Position numbers and translations under genes: made by a program. From Lactuca virosa (Eukaryota; Streptophyta; Magnoliopsida; Asterales; Asteraceae): 64,000 nt of DNA. How positions within the stretch are numbered: position 1 is the first letter of the stretch; each line of letters begins with the position of its first letter. The stretch covers positions 27,974,659-28,038,658 of the forward strand of contig CAKMRJ010003334.1 of the NCBI GenBank assembly GCA_928212115.1, read 5' to 3'. This document shows positions 37,688-49,783 of the stretch, piece after piece. A model generated the notes under the pieces. The model saw nothing but the letters and a program-made list of their open reading frames with translations. It ran no database searches and had not been told where the DNA came from.

Positions 37688-38163
37688 TGAAAACTGAATC
37701 TGTAAACTTTGAGAGTTTAGAAAATGTGTCTAGTTTGTCCATAATTTTTATTATGATTTTTAGAAGTGTCTAACTTATGTGAAATTGTTCATATTCACAG
37801 GCTGGTCTGAATTCGTTTCTGAAATGATAGGCAGTTTTGTGAAAATCACCATAAATTGTAGAAAATCATTGGATGAAAGCTGTTGTTTACATATTAAACA
37901 GAATTTAGTTAAGTTTTGGTGTATTAACTTGTATTCCCCCCCCCCCCCCACCTAAAACTTGAAGAAAACATGAAAAGTAGGGGTATGGAACTCACCTTGA
38001 GTGATTTCCTTAGATGTATGCTGAAGAGAAAGGGTTTCCAAGTCAAGAACTCTTGATAGGAGCGCTTGAGAGTGAAGATCTAAGAACAATTATGGTGACA
38101 TTTGTTATGAGAGATTCATAATCTGAGTGAAGGAGTGAAGAATGTTCAATGTAGGATGAGAAT

Positions 38164-39739
38164 TGATAGCTTCATTTTATTTACTTCTTTTTATAGTTTT
38201 TTTAGCATATTTCATTCACAATTTAGATAATTTCCATGCATATTTTCCTTTTTGTTATTTTATGACCACTTTCGGGTTCTTTCGAGTTTTGTGAGCTTAA
38301 TTACAGATTTTAAGGAGACTAGCAGAGCGGGATCTTTTGGAAAGCAATTGGACTTGGAGGACAACGAGGATTTTAGGCTTGATGGCTATAGAGGTGATGC
38401 ATGGAGTGGGATTGTCAATTATTTGAAGGGTTGGAAGAATTAAACTTTAAATTTGAAAGCCACGGGAGAATTCTTGAGTGTGCAAGATCGATGTTTAGGA
38501 ATTTGCGGAAGTTTTGAGTGATGTGGAGAGACAAATTGGGCTCAAATTGAAGAAATATTGAAGAGAAATGGGCTAGAAGCATATTGGATTCGAACTGGGC
38601 CAATGGATTAGCTGTGGGGGCCCAAGACTTGAAGAAGCCCAAAAATTTCCGTCGAAGTCACGCGGCCCGCGTAAGATTCCCCGCGGCCCGCGTGGATTCC
38701 TGACAAGGGCAATTTCGGGATTTTACTTAGAGCTCTATATTGGGAAGGTTGGTGTGCCTCTTTAGCATCATCTTGGAGGTCCGATTTTGATACTTTCTCT
38801 CTGGAGTTTGGAGCACTTTTGAGGCCAAGAACCCTCAAGAACTTCACTATTTCATCTCTTAATTCTTGCTAAATGTTTGGTACAATCTTAACTAACTTTG
38901 TTTCCTTGAGTTTAGTCATGCTTGGCTAAACTAATTTTGGTTGACTTTGTTGAATCCTTTGAACTTTTGTTGAATATTGAAGAATCCATGAATTTGTGTT
39001 TGAATCTTTATGAAAATGTTTTGTGTTTTAACATCTTATCATTACTTGCATGTTTTTATTCATGAGTTTAAATGTGTTTGTGGTGATTAGTTGGCTAATT
39101 TCTTGATTAAGTAAAGGATCTTCAAATTAGCAAGCAACAAGTGATTCTTGTGTTAGTTTTACTTCACACAATCATAAAAACATTTTCTCCAACATGGTGG
39201 TGAAAGCATTTGACCCCTCTTGGATTTGGTGATTTTTTGGTTCTTAATGCTAGTTGACTTTCACTAATTACATGCTTAATGGAATTAGTGACTTTAACTA
39301 AGGAAATTGTTATGAGCTTCTCTAGCCATTTCAACAATTAAGAAAAGTCTAGGTAATCTCAAGCTCCTTGGATTACTATAGCCAAATTAAGGGTTTAAAA
39401 CAAGTATTGCACCATTTGATTCTAATGATATGTTCATCAAAAGTCAAAGTGAGGAACCTTAAGTCAACCATCCTTCTCTTATTGATTTTACATCAAACTC
39501 TTATTTTTGTTGAAATTGTCTATTTAAATCTTAGTTAATTCTAGTTTGTTTCAAGTATTTCAAAACACCAAAACCCCCAGTTTTAATTTATTGTCATTTT
39601 CCAAGTATTTTTACAAAGAGATTTTTCATAGAGTTATTAAATTGAACCAATCCCCGTGGATTCGATCCCTTTACCACTATACACTATTTTAGTGTGTAAT
39701 AATTAGGGTTATTAATTTTGTTGGCCTCGACAACCACCA
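38164..39739 (+). repeat. 5' LTR of the deleted gypsy element
   Basis: 1576 bp. It carries two CACGCGGCCCGCGT-type motifs at 38654-38692. Confidence 0.9.
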
Positions 39740-39744
39740 AATTT

Positions 39745-39762
39745 TGGCGCCGTTGCCGGGGA
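39745..39762 (+). other. Primer-binding site, tRNA-Asp type
   Basis: TGGCGCCGTTGCCGGGGA, five bases after the 5' LTR. Confidence 0.88.
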
Positions 39763-39865
39763 TTGGTTTATATTTAATCAGTTTGTTTCTCTATGCCTAG
39801 ATCTTAATGTGCAGGTACTCTAGTTTAAAACTAAAAAAATTGAAAAAAAAAATTATGGTTCATAA

Positions 39866-40986
39866 ATGAACACTCCTTGCATTGAAGATAAACTTTCTGA
39901 GCTAGCTCAGTTAGTTATGATGATTGAAAGTGACCAAAGTGTGCAACCCTCGCCTCTTCTTTGCGATAATTGCGCCCAAAATGGACATCATTTCGATATA
40001 TGTCCATATTTACAAGGAGAATGGGAAGAAGTGCAAGAGAAGGGAAACTACTACTGGTCAAACCAATGGATTTATGATCAACCTCAACATGATCAATGGT
40101 GGGACAACAACCAAGCTTGGGGATACAACCAATACCAAAGCCCATATCAAGCTTGGAGAAATGAAAACACCAACCAACTCCACAATTCCAACATCCATAT
40201 CCTCCACCTCCTCAACAACCTAAAATTCCAAGCATGTCCTTAGAGGACATTGTGAAGAGCATTGCCACATCTACCCAAATTTTCCAAGAAACAACCCAAG
40301 CTAGCCTCAAAAGCTTAGAGAAACAAATAACACAAATTTCTCAAACAATAAGTATAATGGAAGCTCAAGACAAACTACCGTCTGAAGAGAGCCCAAGGCA
40401 TAGCACATGTGCCATTCCTTTGAAAGATGAGAAAAGTTTTGATGGCCCAAGAGTGTTATGTGGAGAAGAGGAAGAAGGAGTAGAAATGGAAGAGGCTGTC
40501 AAGGAGGAAGAAGAAATTGAGAAAGATGTCAATGAAACTATAGAGGACGTGTTGGGGGTTAACGAAAGAGAGTTTGAGCCACCCACTACCATTGATAAAC
40601 TAACTCCAGTGGTAGACAAACCACAAGAGCCGAAAGCGATAAATCTGTCGAACCCCTTTAAATGATACATATCCCGAGAAGGAAGACACCCAACCGGTCA
40701 CCAACTCGACCGCTATGTCGAATATGGAAGAGTCGGTCACCTTACTAAACAAGTACAAGAAAGAATATGGTTGGATTCTTTCTATTATCAAAGGTCTAAG
40801 TCCGGTATGGTTTTTCCGTAAAAAGAAAGTCAAATACAAGAAAAGAGTCCCAATGGAGATGTGGAAATTAAAAAATGTTGACACGCGGCAAGTTTTCAAG
40901 GTTAATGGACATTGGTTGAAGCCATTATATGAAGGTTTTGATTCAAATGTCCAAGTTGTCGTCCATTTGGACGCCCCAAAGTGTTA
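39866..40986 (+). pseudogene. gag and pol remnants fused by deletion
   Basis: First block 39866-40243: MNTPCIEDKLSELAQL, then a CX2CX4HX4C knuckle CDNCAQNGHHFDIC and a Trp/Gln/Asn-rich stretch. A one-base frameshift near 40180 leads to the second block (40234-40665), a coiled coil (MSLEDIVKSIATSTQIFQET) and an acidic run. A further frame change near 40660 leads to a third block. It reads LLNKYKKEYGWILSIIKGLSP, which resembles the start of gypsy RT, and within about 20 residues FKVNGHWLKPLYEG, which resembles the integrase C-terminus. Protease, most of RT, RNase H and most of integrase are therefore missing. Non-functional. Confidence 0.7.
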
Positions 40987-41224
40987 AAGTGAAGTTTGGA
41001 GGCGTCTCGCCGAAGACGTTAAAGAAGGGCATTTTTGGGAAGCATTGTGCTTTCGTCTTTTATAAAGCGAATAAAATGATTTTGAAAATGTTCATTTTTG
41101 AAAAATTTCAAGCTTTATTCTCACCTTTCGTCCAAACTTTTGTTGTGTTTTTGAAACCCGGGATTTTGCGGGAATCATTTTGGCCAAAAATCAAGTTTTT
41201 AGAAAAATTTCAAATTTTGAAGTG

Positions 41225-41575
41225 CAGGAAGTCACGCGGCCCGCGTGAAATTCCACGCGGCCCCGTAAGGTCTTGTGCGGCTTATGTGCGGCCCATTCCT
41301 TGCCCGCGTAGAAGAATCACCTCCAACCCTGTTCAGCACACGCGGCCAGCGTGCGGGTTCCACGCGGCCCGCGTAAGACTTTGTGCGGCCATCGTGCGGG
41401 TTCCACGCGGCCCGCGCAGATTTCCGATTCTTTGCCATTTTCAAGCTTCAGGTCCCGCGGCCTCCGTGCGACCAGCACGCAGCCCGCGTGAAAGGTCAGA
41501 AGAATCAGTGAGATTTCGAGAAAACTAGACGCGGCCAACACGCGGCCCGCGCCTTACCCGCGCTCCGTACAAAAA
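41225..41575 (+). repeat. CACGCGGCCCGCGTG palindrome cluster
   Basis: A perfect 7+1+7 palindrome at 41233-41247 and about ten full or partial relatives across 350 bp, in otherwise AT-rich DNA. Confidence 0.85.
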
Positions 41576-41699
41576 CTCAATTTCCCATAGATCTACCGGT
41601 CAGAATCCCGCGAGACCACCGGCATTCTTCACCATTTTTCCTCCTCTACAAACCCCTATGCTCTACCCGACCCTCCGATTTAGGTTATTTCCGCCCTTT

Positions 41700-43158
41700 C
41701 CTTAAGCATTGAGGACAATGCTTGTTCTTAAGCTTGGGGTGGGGCATTTCCCTTTTCTTTTACTTTTTCATGCATTTTTTTTGTTAGGTTGCATTTCATT
41801 TTAGTTTTAAGCTAATTTGCATTCAATATTTTTTATTTTATATAAAATTCCAAAAAGATTTCATTTTCTTCTTTTCTACTTTCTATTTTTGCATAACATT
41901 TAGCTTAGGGCATTAGCATTCATGCATTTTTGTTGTCTGTTTATTCTCACCCCCCCTGGATGCCATGAAACAGGTTCATAGTTATTGTATCATTATTGGT
42001 CCATGATCTTGTTGCTATCTCACCCATCGAACCGGGACCACTAGCTGCAGTTTGGGATTTTATACTTGGAATCAGATGCTGGAAGCTTAAAGGGGTAAGT
42101 GATCATGGCCAGGTAGTTTTCATGAAGAATTATGCATGCAATACTAACAACTGTAGGATATACTATAGCAATGGATGTTCTTAGCCTTGCGGTCACTACC
42201 GCTGAGAGGATCACACTTGATCATGTTTGAACCGTTAAGATGAAGCACTGGTGCTTGTCCCCGAGTAGAATCCATATCCGGTCTCTTTACATCACCATAT
42301 CTTTTTGCGATTTTCTTAGGATCTTAGAGAGTCTTTTAGTCCGCATATGGACATTTTCATTATTTTTGAAAAATTGCAAGTTTGGAAAGGAGCTTACATT
42401 ACATCTTTATGCTCCACACATGGTCATTTTCACACTTAGACCATTCGGATTATATTATTACCCTCTCGGTTCCACTTACATACTCTTGGGAACCAATTTT
42501 GAGTCAAATGTTTTGTTTTTTTAAAAAAAAAAAAATATTCAAGCGCAATAATCGTAGATGGTGACCCGGTTCAATTATGAACAAATTTTCCTACATTTTG
42601 GTCACCCGGCGTTTGATATTCATTTATTTAGAGTTGTTTTATTGTATATAGATCGAGTTGTTTTTTTCGCAAATTGGTGATGTTAGGAGACTGTAGTCGG
42701 ATACTACGGGAGGTTTGGGCCAACACTAAGTGAACTAATTCCTACAATGGTGCCCGAGCGATGAAACCCAATCACATTTGAGAGTGGCCAATAGACGTGA
42801 GATCATGCAACTTTTGTGATAAGAGTGTGCACTTAAAAAAGAGCTCCTCACGAGCCCATCCAACTGCTTTCTCCCTACTACAGATGTTCTTCATTGTATG
42901 CATGTTCCATCGGGGCTGCGATTGACCATCCCTCCTTACTCACCTAAAGGAGTTGTCCTAGCTGTGGTTTATGGTTCCACTGTCATTGGATGAAAAAGTA
43001 ATGAGATAATAGCAAGCTCAATTCTGACCATGATGACTAACGGTGATCAGGTTCTGTGGTTCTATCCATTCTTTTTATTTTTCATAGGATAGTTCATCCC
43101 GAGTTCATTTTAGTCTTGTCTTACTTGAGGACAAGTAAGGTTTAAGCTTGGGGTGATT
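41700..43158 (+). other. Non-coding 3' region with two polypurine-like tracts
   Basis: 'gaggacaatgcttgttcttaagcttggggtgggg' type sequence (41711-41744) is echoed at 43127-43156 (GAGGACAAGTAAGG...AAGCTTGGGGTGAT), which abuts the 3' LTR. The second is the working polypurine tract; the first is an internal copy. No gene seen between them. Confidence 0.65.
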
Positions 43159-44729
43159 TGATAGCTTCATTTTATTTACTTCTTTTTATAGTTTATTTTA
43201 GCATATTTCATTCACAATTTAGATAATTTCCATGCATATTTTCCTTTTTTTATTTTATGACCATTTCGGGTTCTTTCGAGTTTTGTGAGCTTAATTACAG
43301 ATTTTAAGGAGACTAGCGGAGCGGGATCTTTTGGAAAGCAATTGGACTTGGAGGACAACGAGGATTTTAGGCTTGATGGCTATAGAGGTGATGCATGGAG
43401 TGGGATTGTCAATTATTTGAAGGGTTGGAAGAATTAAACTTTAAATTTGAAAGCCACGGGAGAATTCTTGAGTGTGCAAGATCGATGTTTAGGAGTTTGC
43501 GGAAGTTTTGAGTGATGTGGAGAGACAAATTGGGCTCAAATTGAAGAAATATTGAAGAAATGGGCTAGAAGAAGAAGCATATGGATTCGAACTGGGCCAA
43601 TGGATTAGCTGTGGGGGCCCAAGACTTAAGAAGCCCCAAAAATTTCCGTCGAAGTCACGCGCCCGCGTAAGATTCCCCGGGCCCGCGTGGATTCCTGACA
43701 AGGGCAATTTCGGGATTTTACTTAGAGCTCTATATTGGGAAGGTTGGTGTGCCTCTTTAGCATCATCTTGGAGGTCCGATTTTGATACTTTCTCTCTGGA
43801 GTTTGGAGCACTTTTGAGGCCAAGAACCCTCAAGAACTTCACTATTTCATCTCTTAATTCTTGCTAATGTTTGGTACAATCTTAACTAACTTTGTTTCCT
43901 TGAGTTTAGTCATGCTTGGCTAAACTAATTTTGGTTGACTTTTGTTGAATCCTTTGAACTTTTGTTGAATATTGAAGAATCCATGAATTTGTGTTTGAAT
44001 CTTTATGAAAATGTTTTGTGTTTTAACATCTTATCATTACTTGCATTTTTTTATTCATGAGTTTAAATGTGTTTGTGGTGATTAGTTGGCTAATTTCTTG
44101 ATTAAGTAAAGGATCTTCAAATTAGCAAGCAACAAGTGATTCTTGTGTTAGTTTTACTTCACACAATCATAAAACATTTTCTCCAACATGGTGGTGAAAG
44201 CATTTGACCCTCTTGGATTTGGTGAGTTTTTTTGGTTCTTAATGCTAGTTGACTTTCACTAATTACATGCTTAATGGAATTAGTGACTTTAACTAAGGAA
44301 ATTGTTATGAGCTTCTCTAGCCATTTCAACAATTAAGAAAAGTCTAGGTAATCTCAAGCTCCTTGGATTACTATAGCCAAATTAAGGGTTTAAAACAAGT
44401 ATTGCACCATTTGATTCTAATGATATGTTCATCAAAAGTCAAAGTGAGGAACCTTAAGTCAACCATCCTTCTCTTATTGATTTTACTTCAAACTCTTATT
44501 TTTGTTGAAATTGTCTATTTAAATCTTAGTTAATTCTAGTTTGTTTCAAGTATTTCAAAACGCCAAACCCCCAGTTTTAATTTTTGTCATTTCCAAGTAT
44601 TTTTACAAAGAGATTTTTCATAGAGTTATTAATTGAACCATCCCCGTGGATTCGATCCCTTTACCAATATACACTATTTTAGTGTGTAATAATTAGGGTT
44701 ATTAATTTTGTTGGCCTCGACAACCACCA
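43159..44729 (+). repeat. 3' LTR of the deleted gypsy element
   Basis: 1571 bp. Both GC-rich palindromes have lost one base each relative to the 5' LTR (43657-43690). Confidence 0.9.
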
Positions 44730-45194
44730 AGAATACTTACTGAATGAGGGTGAGAAGCTCAAAGGCAGCCTTGGAGTCTCGAGTTCTTTGAGAGGGAAAT
44801 GAGAGAGAAGTGTTTGTTTCTTGGTGAGAGAGTGAGTAAAGTGGAAGGAGAGATGGGGGGTTTCCAACTTTTGATCAAGATACCAGCTGAGGAGAGGTTG
44901 TGAGAGGACAATAGTTGACTAGGTATGGATGAATCGTGACTGAGGTTGTCTATGTGGGTATGGGGTTTCACTTGAGTCATACTTCATGGAAAGATCAACA
45001 CTCTATCTCAATATCTCACCCACTAGATTATTGTTCTTAATTTGAGATTTCCCCCAAATGTGATTAAATATGAATATATATGGTCTTATATGTCAAAATA
45101 ATAAGTTTAGGTGAAAATCTCACACGAAACTCATGAAAAACGAGCTTAAAACGCAAAAGTGGTCGAAAACCGGGAGAAAGAAGCGAACATGCGA

Positions 45195-45290
45195 GGGTTC
45201 CGGAGCCAAAGGTGGATATTCCGAAGCTCTTTCATGGTTCCGAAGTGGGGAGTCCAAAGCTGAGATGCAAAATTGTCCGGTTCCGGACTA
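45195..45290. repeat. GGTTCCGGA motif cluster
   Basis: Five variants of GGTTCCGGA/TTCCGAAG within 100 bp of the large solo LTR, for example GGTTCCGGAGCC near 45196, a palindrome with one mismatch. Confidence 0.6.
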
Positions 45291-45351
45291 AGAGGGTTCC
45301 TTTGGGTTTTCTCCTTTGGTTTTGGGCTGTTTTCGACTGAGGAAGGTACAT

Positions 45352-45480
45352 AGAGAGATTTGGGAGAGATTTCACATACTTGGAGAGATTTGGGAGAGAT
45401 TTCACATACTTGGAGAGATTTGGGAGAGATTTCACATGCTTGGGAGAGATTTGGGAGAGATTTCACATACTTGAAGAGAT
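45352..45480. repeat. 30-bp tandem repeat, about four copies
   Basis: Unit 'tggagagatttgggagagatttcacatact', four nearly exact copies, near the presumed transcription start of the large solo LTR (minus). Confidence 0.92.
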
Positions 45481-45888
45481 TTGGAGAGAGATAGATACAA
45501 TTGGAGAGATTGAGAGAGACTTTGTCGGGAGCCTTTATTAATGTTTTTCTTCGTAGTTCAAAGACCGTAGGCTTAGTTACATCCTATTTTGAGTGTTATA
45601 CACCCCCGAAGGGCACGTGATAGTGTTTTATAGAGTTGTTACTTCCCTCCTTCTGATTAGGGTTTAGAATTTTGAACATTTGAATCTTTCAAGTGTTACT
45701 TTGCATTTAAGGTTTAGAGTCATACATTAGTAACCATAAAGAAATCCCTAATCATATTAGCACTAGTCGAGTTGACCAGTTTGACTTGTTGACTTTCTTT
45801 GACTTTGACCTGACCAGAAAGTGACGGTTGTCACAAACACAAGAGAGTGTCATAGAATAGTACCTAGAAATCCGGATGTTACATTAAC

Positions 45889-46305
45889 TTAAAGGATTAA
45901 GATGAGCTCTGAGGAACATCATATGTTATGTGAATAGGTTTTTGGCCAAGGGATGGAGTAAGTTCATCACATAAGGATTTGAAGATAACTGGTATTTAGT
46001 TTTCACTAACTAACAGGTGATTTATAAGTTTCAATAGAGTATGATTATATGAGTTATAATCTTATGAATAAGTATGAATGCATGGTAAAATGTTGATGGT
46101 ATTGAGTTAAATACCTATAAGTTATCAGATGAATGCTTAGTTTGAGTACTTAATGAACTGAGTACTTTATTGATAGAAGGAGATTTCTTAATGAAATGAT
46201 ATGATAGAATATTGATGCACCAAGTAGTATGGACAGATAATGAGAAGAGTTAGAGATGGAGAGAATGTAAAGAGTTAGAGATAGAGAGATAGTGAGAATA
46301 GGTAG
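45889..46305. other. No gene; runs into GA-rich repeat
   Basis: AT-rich DNA ending in a 'gagatagagagaatg' GA-rich array (46235-46305) that resumes at 48985. Confidence 0.5.
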
Positions 46306-46839
46306 TAAACTTAATGCAAAATTTCAATCAAAATGTAAAAACTTGCTTTGACTAATTTAGTAAGTTAAGTTTTTGTTAAAGAACTTGTTTTGACTACAAG
46401 TTAAGTAACATTATATCTTGTTAATCTTACGTATACGTAACCAACTTAGATCAGCAACTATTTAAAAGTTGATTCATAATCAATCGCGTTATAATCGAAT
46501 AAAACTTAAACCAAAATTAATTTTCCATTTGATTTTTCTAAAATTCTAGTTTTTATTTTCCTTCCTGCTATTGTTCTGTGTATTTTACATAAAAAAAATC
46601 CTCCATCTTTGCTTTTATCGTTTATTCACAAATATCAATAACATATACATTACACAGAAAAGTATGTTACAGTTGGTCTATGTCCATCATTTGATTCTTT
46701 CTTTTTGTTATATTTTGGTATATATACGAGTGACTTGATTTTATTTTTATAACCCTCATTTATTTTTATAACCCTCTTTTTGTTATATTTTGGTATATAT
46801 ACGAGTGACTTGATTCTTTCTTTTTGTTATATTTTGGTA
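46306..46839 (+). repeat. 457-bp duplication plus shuffled tail (filler-like)
   Basis: 46306-46762 matches 49784-50240 base for base as far as I can read. It is followed by 77 bp made of three restarts of the same end sequence (tttttataaccctc; the 'ttttgttatattttgg' block twice). It sits inside the GA-rich array between GGTAG (46301-46305) and GGTAG (46836-46840). Confidence 0.85.
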
Positions 46840-46844
46840 GAGAT

Positions 46845-48984
46845 TGTAACGCCTGGTTCCTGGTACGTATTTAATTACAATTTATTCACTTTTTTGTAGA
46901 GCTACTCGACGAGTTGGGAGCCCCAAAATCGTCGAGTAGAAACCATAATGGACGCGGGATTTTAAGTCACCTACTCGATGAGTTGAGAGCCTCGACTCGA
47001 CGAGTAGGCCTGCTAGAGTGAAACCGTAATTTCGGGGTTTTGCACCCTATTTAAGCATCCTAATCCCCACTTGCTGGCCTCATTTCCAACCTCCAAGTCC
47101 CAAACCCTAGATTCAGAAACCCTAAAGCCATTGTGAGCTTGTGAGCCATTTTTGAGTGAAACCTTGTGTGTTTTGAAGCTTGTGAAGTTAGGAGAAGCTT
47201 GAGGACTCAAGAAGGAGATACTATATCCAACAACTTCCTTTCTTGCTCATCATTTTCTGGTAAACAAGTCTCAAACTTGCTTAGTGGCTTCTTAGATCTC
47301 TTTATCATCTTTTTATTGGGTTTTTGGTCCAAGAAGCTTGATCTTTGGGATATGGACGTCCCAAGTGAGTGAACCATCAGATCTGGATTCATTAAGGGCT
47401 TTCCTGGCATTAAGGTGCAAACTTTATGACCATTGAAGCCCATGCAAGCCATAGGATGTTATTTTTGGCCTTTTAAGCTCCAAAAGGCCATGCATGGAGT
47501 GAAAGGTGGAAGCTTTACGTGTTCATGAAGTGTTTAAGGCCTAGATCTCTGTTTGTATGCTTTACTTTGGTGTAAGGATGACTTGTGGACCGAGATCTAA
47601 GTCCTAAAGAGTTAGGGTTTGAGCAAAACCCGTCAAATGAGGATATTAATGGGTAAAGTTGGAAACTTTACCCTTAAAAGAGCATTTTCAGTATATATGA
47701 GAAGTAAGAAGCTTAGATCTGAAGAGTAGGGGCTTAATCCGTTAAGATGGCCCAAACAGACAAATGAACTTGTCGAGTCCATAGAGGAACTCGACGAGTT
47801 GAGTCATTATGTCCCGATTCAGTTTATGGGTAGAACACAACGAGTTTGTGAAGGGACTCGACGAGTTGACTCGCTTTATCGCGACCATGAGTATCGAGGG
47901 AACTCGGCGAGTCAGGGGATGACTCGACGAGTTGGATAACGATTTCAGGGTCTTTGAGTTATAGAACTCTGCGAGTTGATGGGTCAACTCGGCGAGTTAC
48001 GTCAATCCAGAATGTTGAATTTGACCAGAATGTTGACTTTGACCAGGGGTAAAATGGTCATTTTACCCTAAGAAGGATTATCAGTTTTTGACTAAGTGTT
48101 ATTGTGATAATGATAGCCGGGGAGTCGTTGGAGCAGCCGTCAGAGATTCCTCACACAAGATTTCGCAGTTAGCTTTGTGAGGTGAGTTTTCTCCTGTAGG
48201 AACGGGTCCAAGGCACCAAGGCCAACCCGTTTATGTATGTTAGTATGTTCCGGACTAAGGTCCGATGCCGGGCAGGGCCCGATGTAGGTTTATATGTTTT
48301 CGGGTTTCGTTCCGATGTCGGGGCGGTACCTGAAGAATGTTACTATGCTTGATGTCTTTGTGATTCTTGCATGTGTTTGTATCTGTATGTTTTCGGATTT
48401 CGGTCCAATGTCGGGGCGGTTCCCGAGGAATGTTTGTATGCTTTCGGATTTCGGTCTGATGTCGGGCGGGGCCCGAGGGATGTTTATATGTCTATGATTA
48501 GGTGATTATGCTCATGTTATGTGTATTAGCAGTTATGCTCATATGTATGTCGAGCTTTGCCCGATGTCGGGTGGGGCCCGACGTCGGATGCAGTCTGATG
48601 TCGAGCGGGGCCCGATGTCGGACAATGCCAATGTCGGGCGATACCCGATGTAGCCGGGCGGGGCCCAATGTATGTTATATGTGTTTATGTGTATGGTATG
48701 TGGTAGTTTGGGGAGACTCACTAAGCTTCGTGCTTACAGTTTTCAGTTTTGGTTTCAGATACTTCCGCTAGTAAGGGGAAGAGCTCGGGATGACTGCATT
48801 GCACACACCACAACTTTTAGCCTGGGATGATTTACTCTGATATTTAGACATGTGATTTTGATACAGTGTTTGATATGATGTTTTGAGATATTTCACTTAT
48901 GTTTTTATCAGATGATTTGGTTTACCATGGTTTTATTTATAAATGAAAAATAAAATTTTTGGACCGTATTTTTGGGATGTTTCA
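46845..48984 (+). mobile_element. Solo LTR, Ty3/gypsy (ACTCGNCGAGT family)
   Basis: 2140 bp, TGTAACGCCTGG...GGATGTTTCA, with a perfect TSD GAGAT (46840-46844, 48985-48989). Palindromes at 46904-46914 and nearby and at 47772-47998, a TTGAC cluster at 48017-48044, and a hairpin minisatellite at 48240-48665. Sense strand plus. Confidence 0.9.
48240..48665 (+). repeat. Hairpin minisatellite in solo LTR
   Basis: Includes CGGAC-TAAG-GTCCG (48251-48264), CGGGC-AGG-GCCCG (48269-48281) and CGGGC-GGG-GCCCG-type units. Confidence 0.8.
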
Positions 48985-49350
48985 GAGATAGAGAGAATGA
49001 GAAAAGTTAGAGATAGAGAGATAATGAGAAGATGTAATGATAGGGAGAACGAGAAGAGTTAGAGATAGACTGAACAAGAAAAGATAGAGAAAAAAAGAAG
49101 GAGAAGAGTTTGAGATATAGAGATAATGAGAAGAGATAGAGATATAGAGAATGAGGAGAGTTAGATATAGAGAGATAACAAGTAGATATAGAGATAGAGA
49201 GAAGAAGCTAGAGATAGAGAGAGGAAATGAGAAGAGATAGAGATATAGAGAATGAGAATAGTTGGTGATTAAGAGATAATAAGAAAAGATCAGGATCTAG
49301 ATAGAATGAGAAGCGATAGAAACATGAAGAGAGATAAATATATTGAGTAA
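48985..49350. repeat. GA-rich imperfect array
   Basis: Repeats of 'agagatagagagataatgagaag' in many variants; the continuation of 46235-46305 before the insertions. Confidence 0.85.
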
Positions 49351-49390
49351 AGGAGTAGAAAGTGAAAGTAAAAGTTAGTCAATCAAAGTA

Positions 49391-49625
49391 ATCCATAAGG
49401 GATTATATGTAGAGGATCCATAAAGTATCATTGTAATGTGCTAGGGATTATATGTAGAGGATCAGTAAGGGATAATTGTAATCAACGATGGATTATATGT
49501 AGAGGATCAATGAGGGATTATATGTAGAGAATCTGTGAGGATCATTGTAATCTGTAAGGGATTATACATAGAGGATCCTTAAGGGATCATTGTAATCCAT
49601 GAGCGATTATACGTAGAGGTTGGTT
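49391..49625. repeat. Minisatellite 'ggattatatgtagaggatc'
   Basis: About six diverged units, 25-55 bp apart, of 'gggattatatgtagaggatc...ttgtaat'. Confidence 0.85.
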
Positions 49626-49783
49626 CTAGTGAAGTTACTTGATTTATAAAATTCATAAGTGCTTTATGAGTTAACACAAATAACAAACAACAAATTGGTT
49701 CTTTGTTTGGATTTAATCTCGTTGTAAATTTGAAATCATATGTTTTTAAGCTTTCAGGTTTAGAAGATGCATATTGTTGGTAA

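Larger units (their letters stand above)
38164..44729 (+). mobile_element. Deleted Ty3/gypsy element with tRNA-Asp primer site
   Basis: 6.57 kb with LTRs 38164-39739 and 43159-44729 (TGATAGCTTC...CAACCACCA) and a perfect TSD AGAAT (38159-38163, 44730-44734). The LTRs are near-identical; most differences are one-base indels. The primer site TGGCGCCGTTGCCGGGGA is complementary to tRNA-Asp, typical of the Athila/Tat side of plant gypsy elements. The interior keeps gag pieces and a scar where most of pol was deleted, then about 2.1 kb of non-coding DNA. Confidence 0.9.
33874..45883 (-). mobile_element. Large solo LTR (minus) carrying two later insertions
   Basis: Left end TGTCACACCCCC and right end ...GGATGTTACA are the two ends of one minus-strand LTR. 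It is now in three pieces: 33874-35291, 37688-38163 and 44735-45883, about 3.04 kb in total once the two inserts are removed. TTAAC flanks both sides (33867-33871 and 45884-45888). On the left, two extra bases (AC, 33872-33873) stand between the TSD and the LTR end. The first piece has a 110-bp repeat array. The last has promoter-proximal repeats, a GGTTCCGGA motif cluster and a TTGAC cluster. No coding region. Confidence 0.72.

Noticed and set aside
38252..38443. 63-codon ORF in the 38164 LTR
   Set aside because: Inside an LTR, no domain; the matching stretch of the 3' LTR is simply the same repeat.
41929..42600. Small ORFs in the 3' region of the 38164 element (possible env-like gene)
   Set aside because: Too short, broken by T- and A-runs, no membrane or signal pattern that would support an env-like protein.
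49391..49625. CRISPR-like spacing of repeats
   Set aside because: Units are diverged, spacers are not unique, no cas genes, and the DNA is plant nuclear: a minisatellite.
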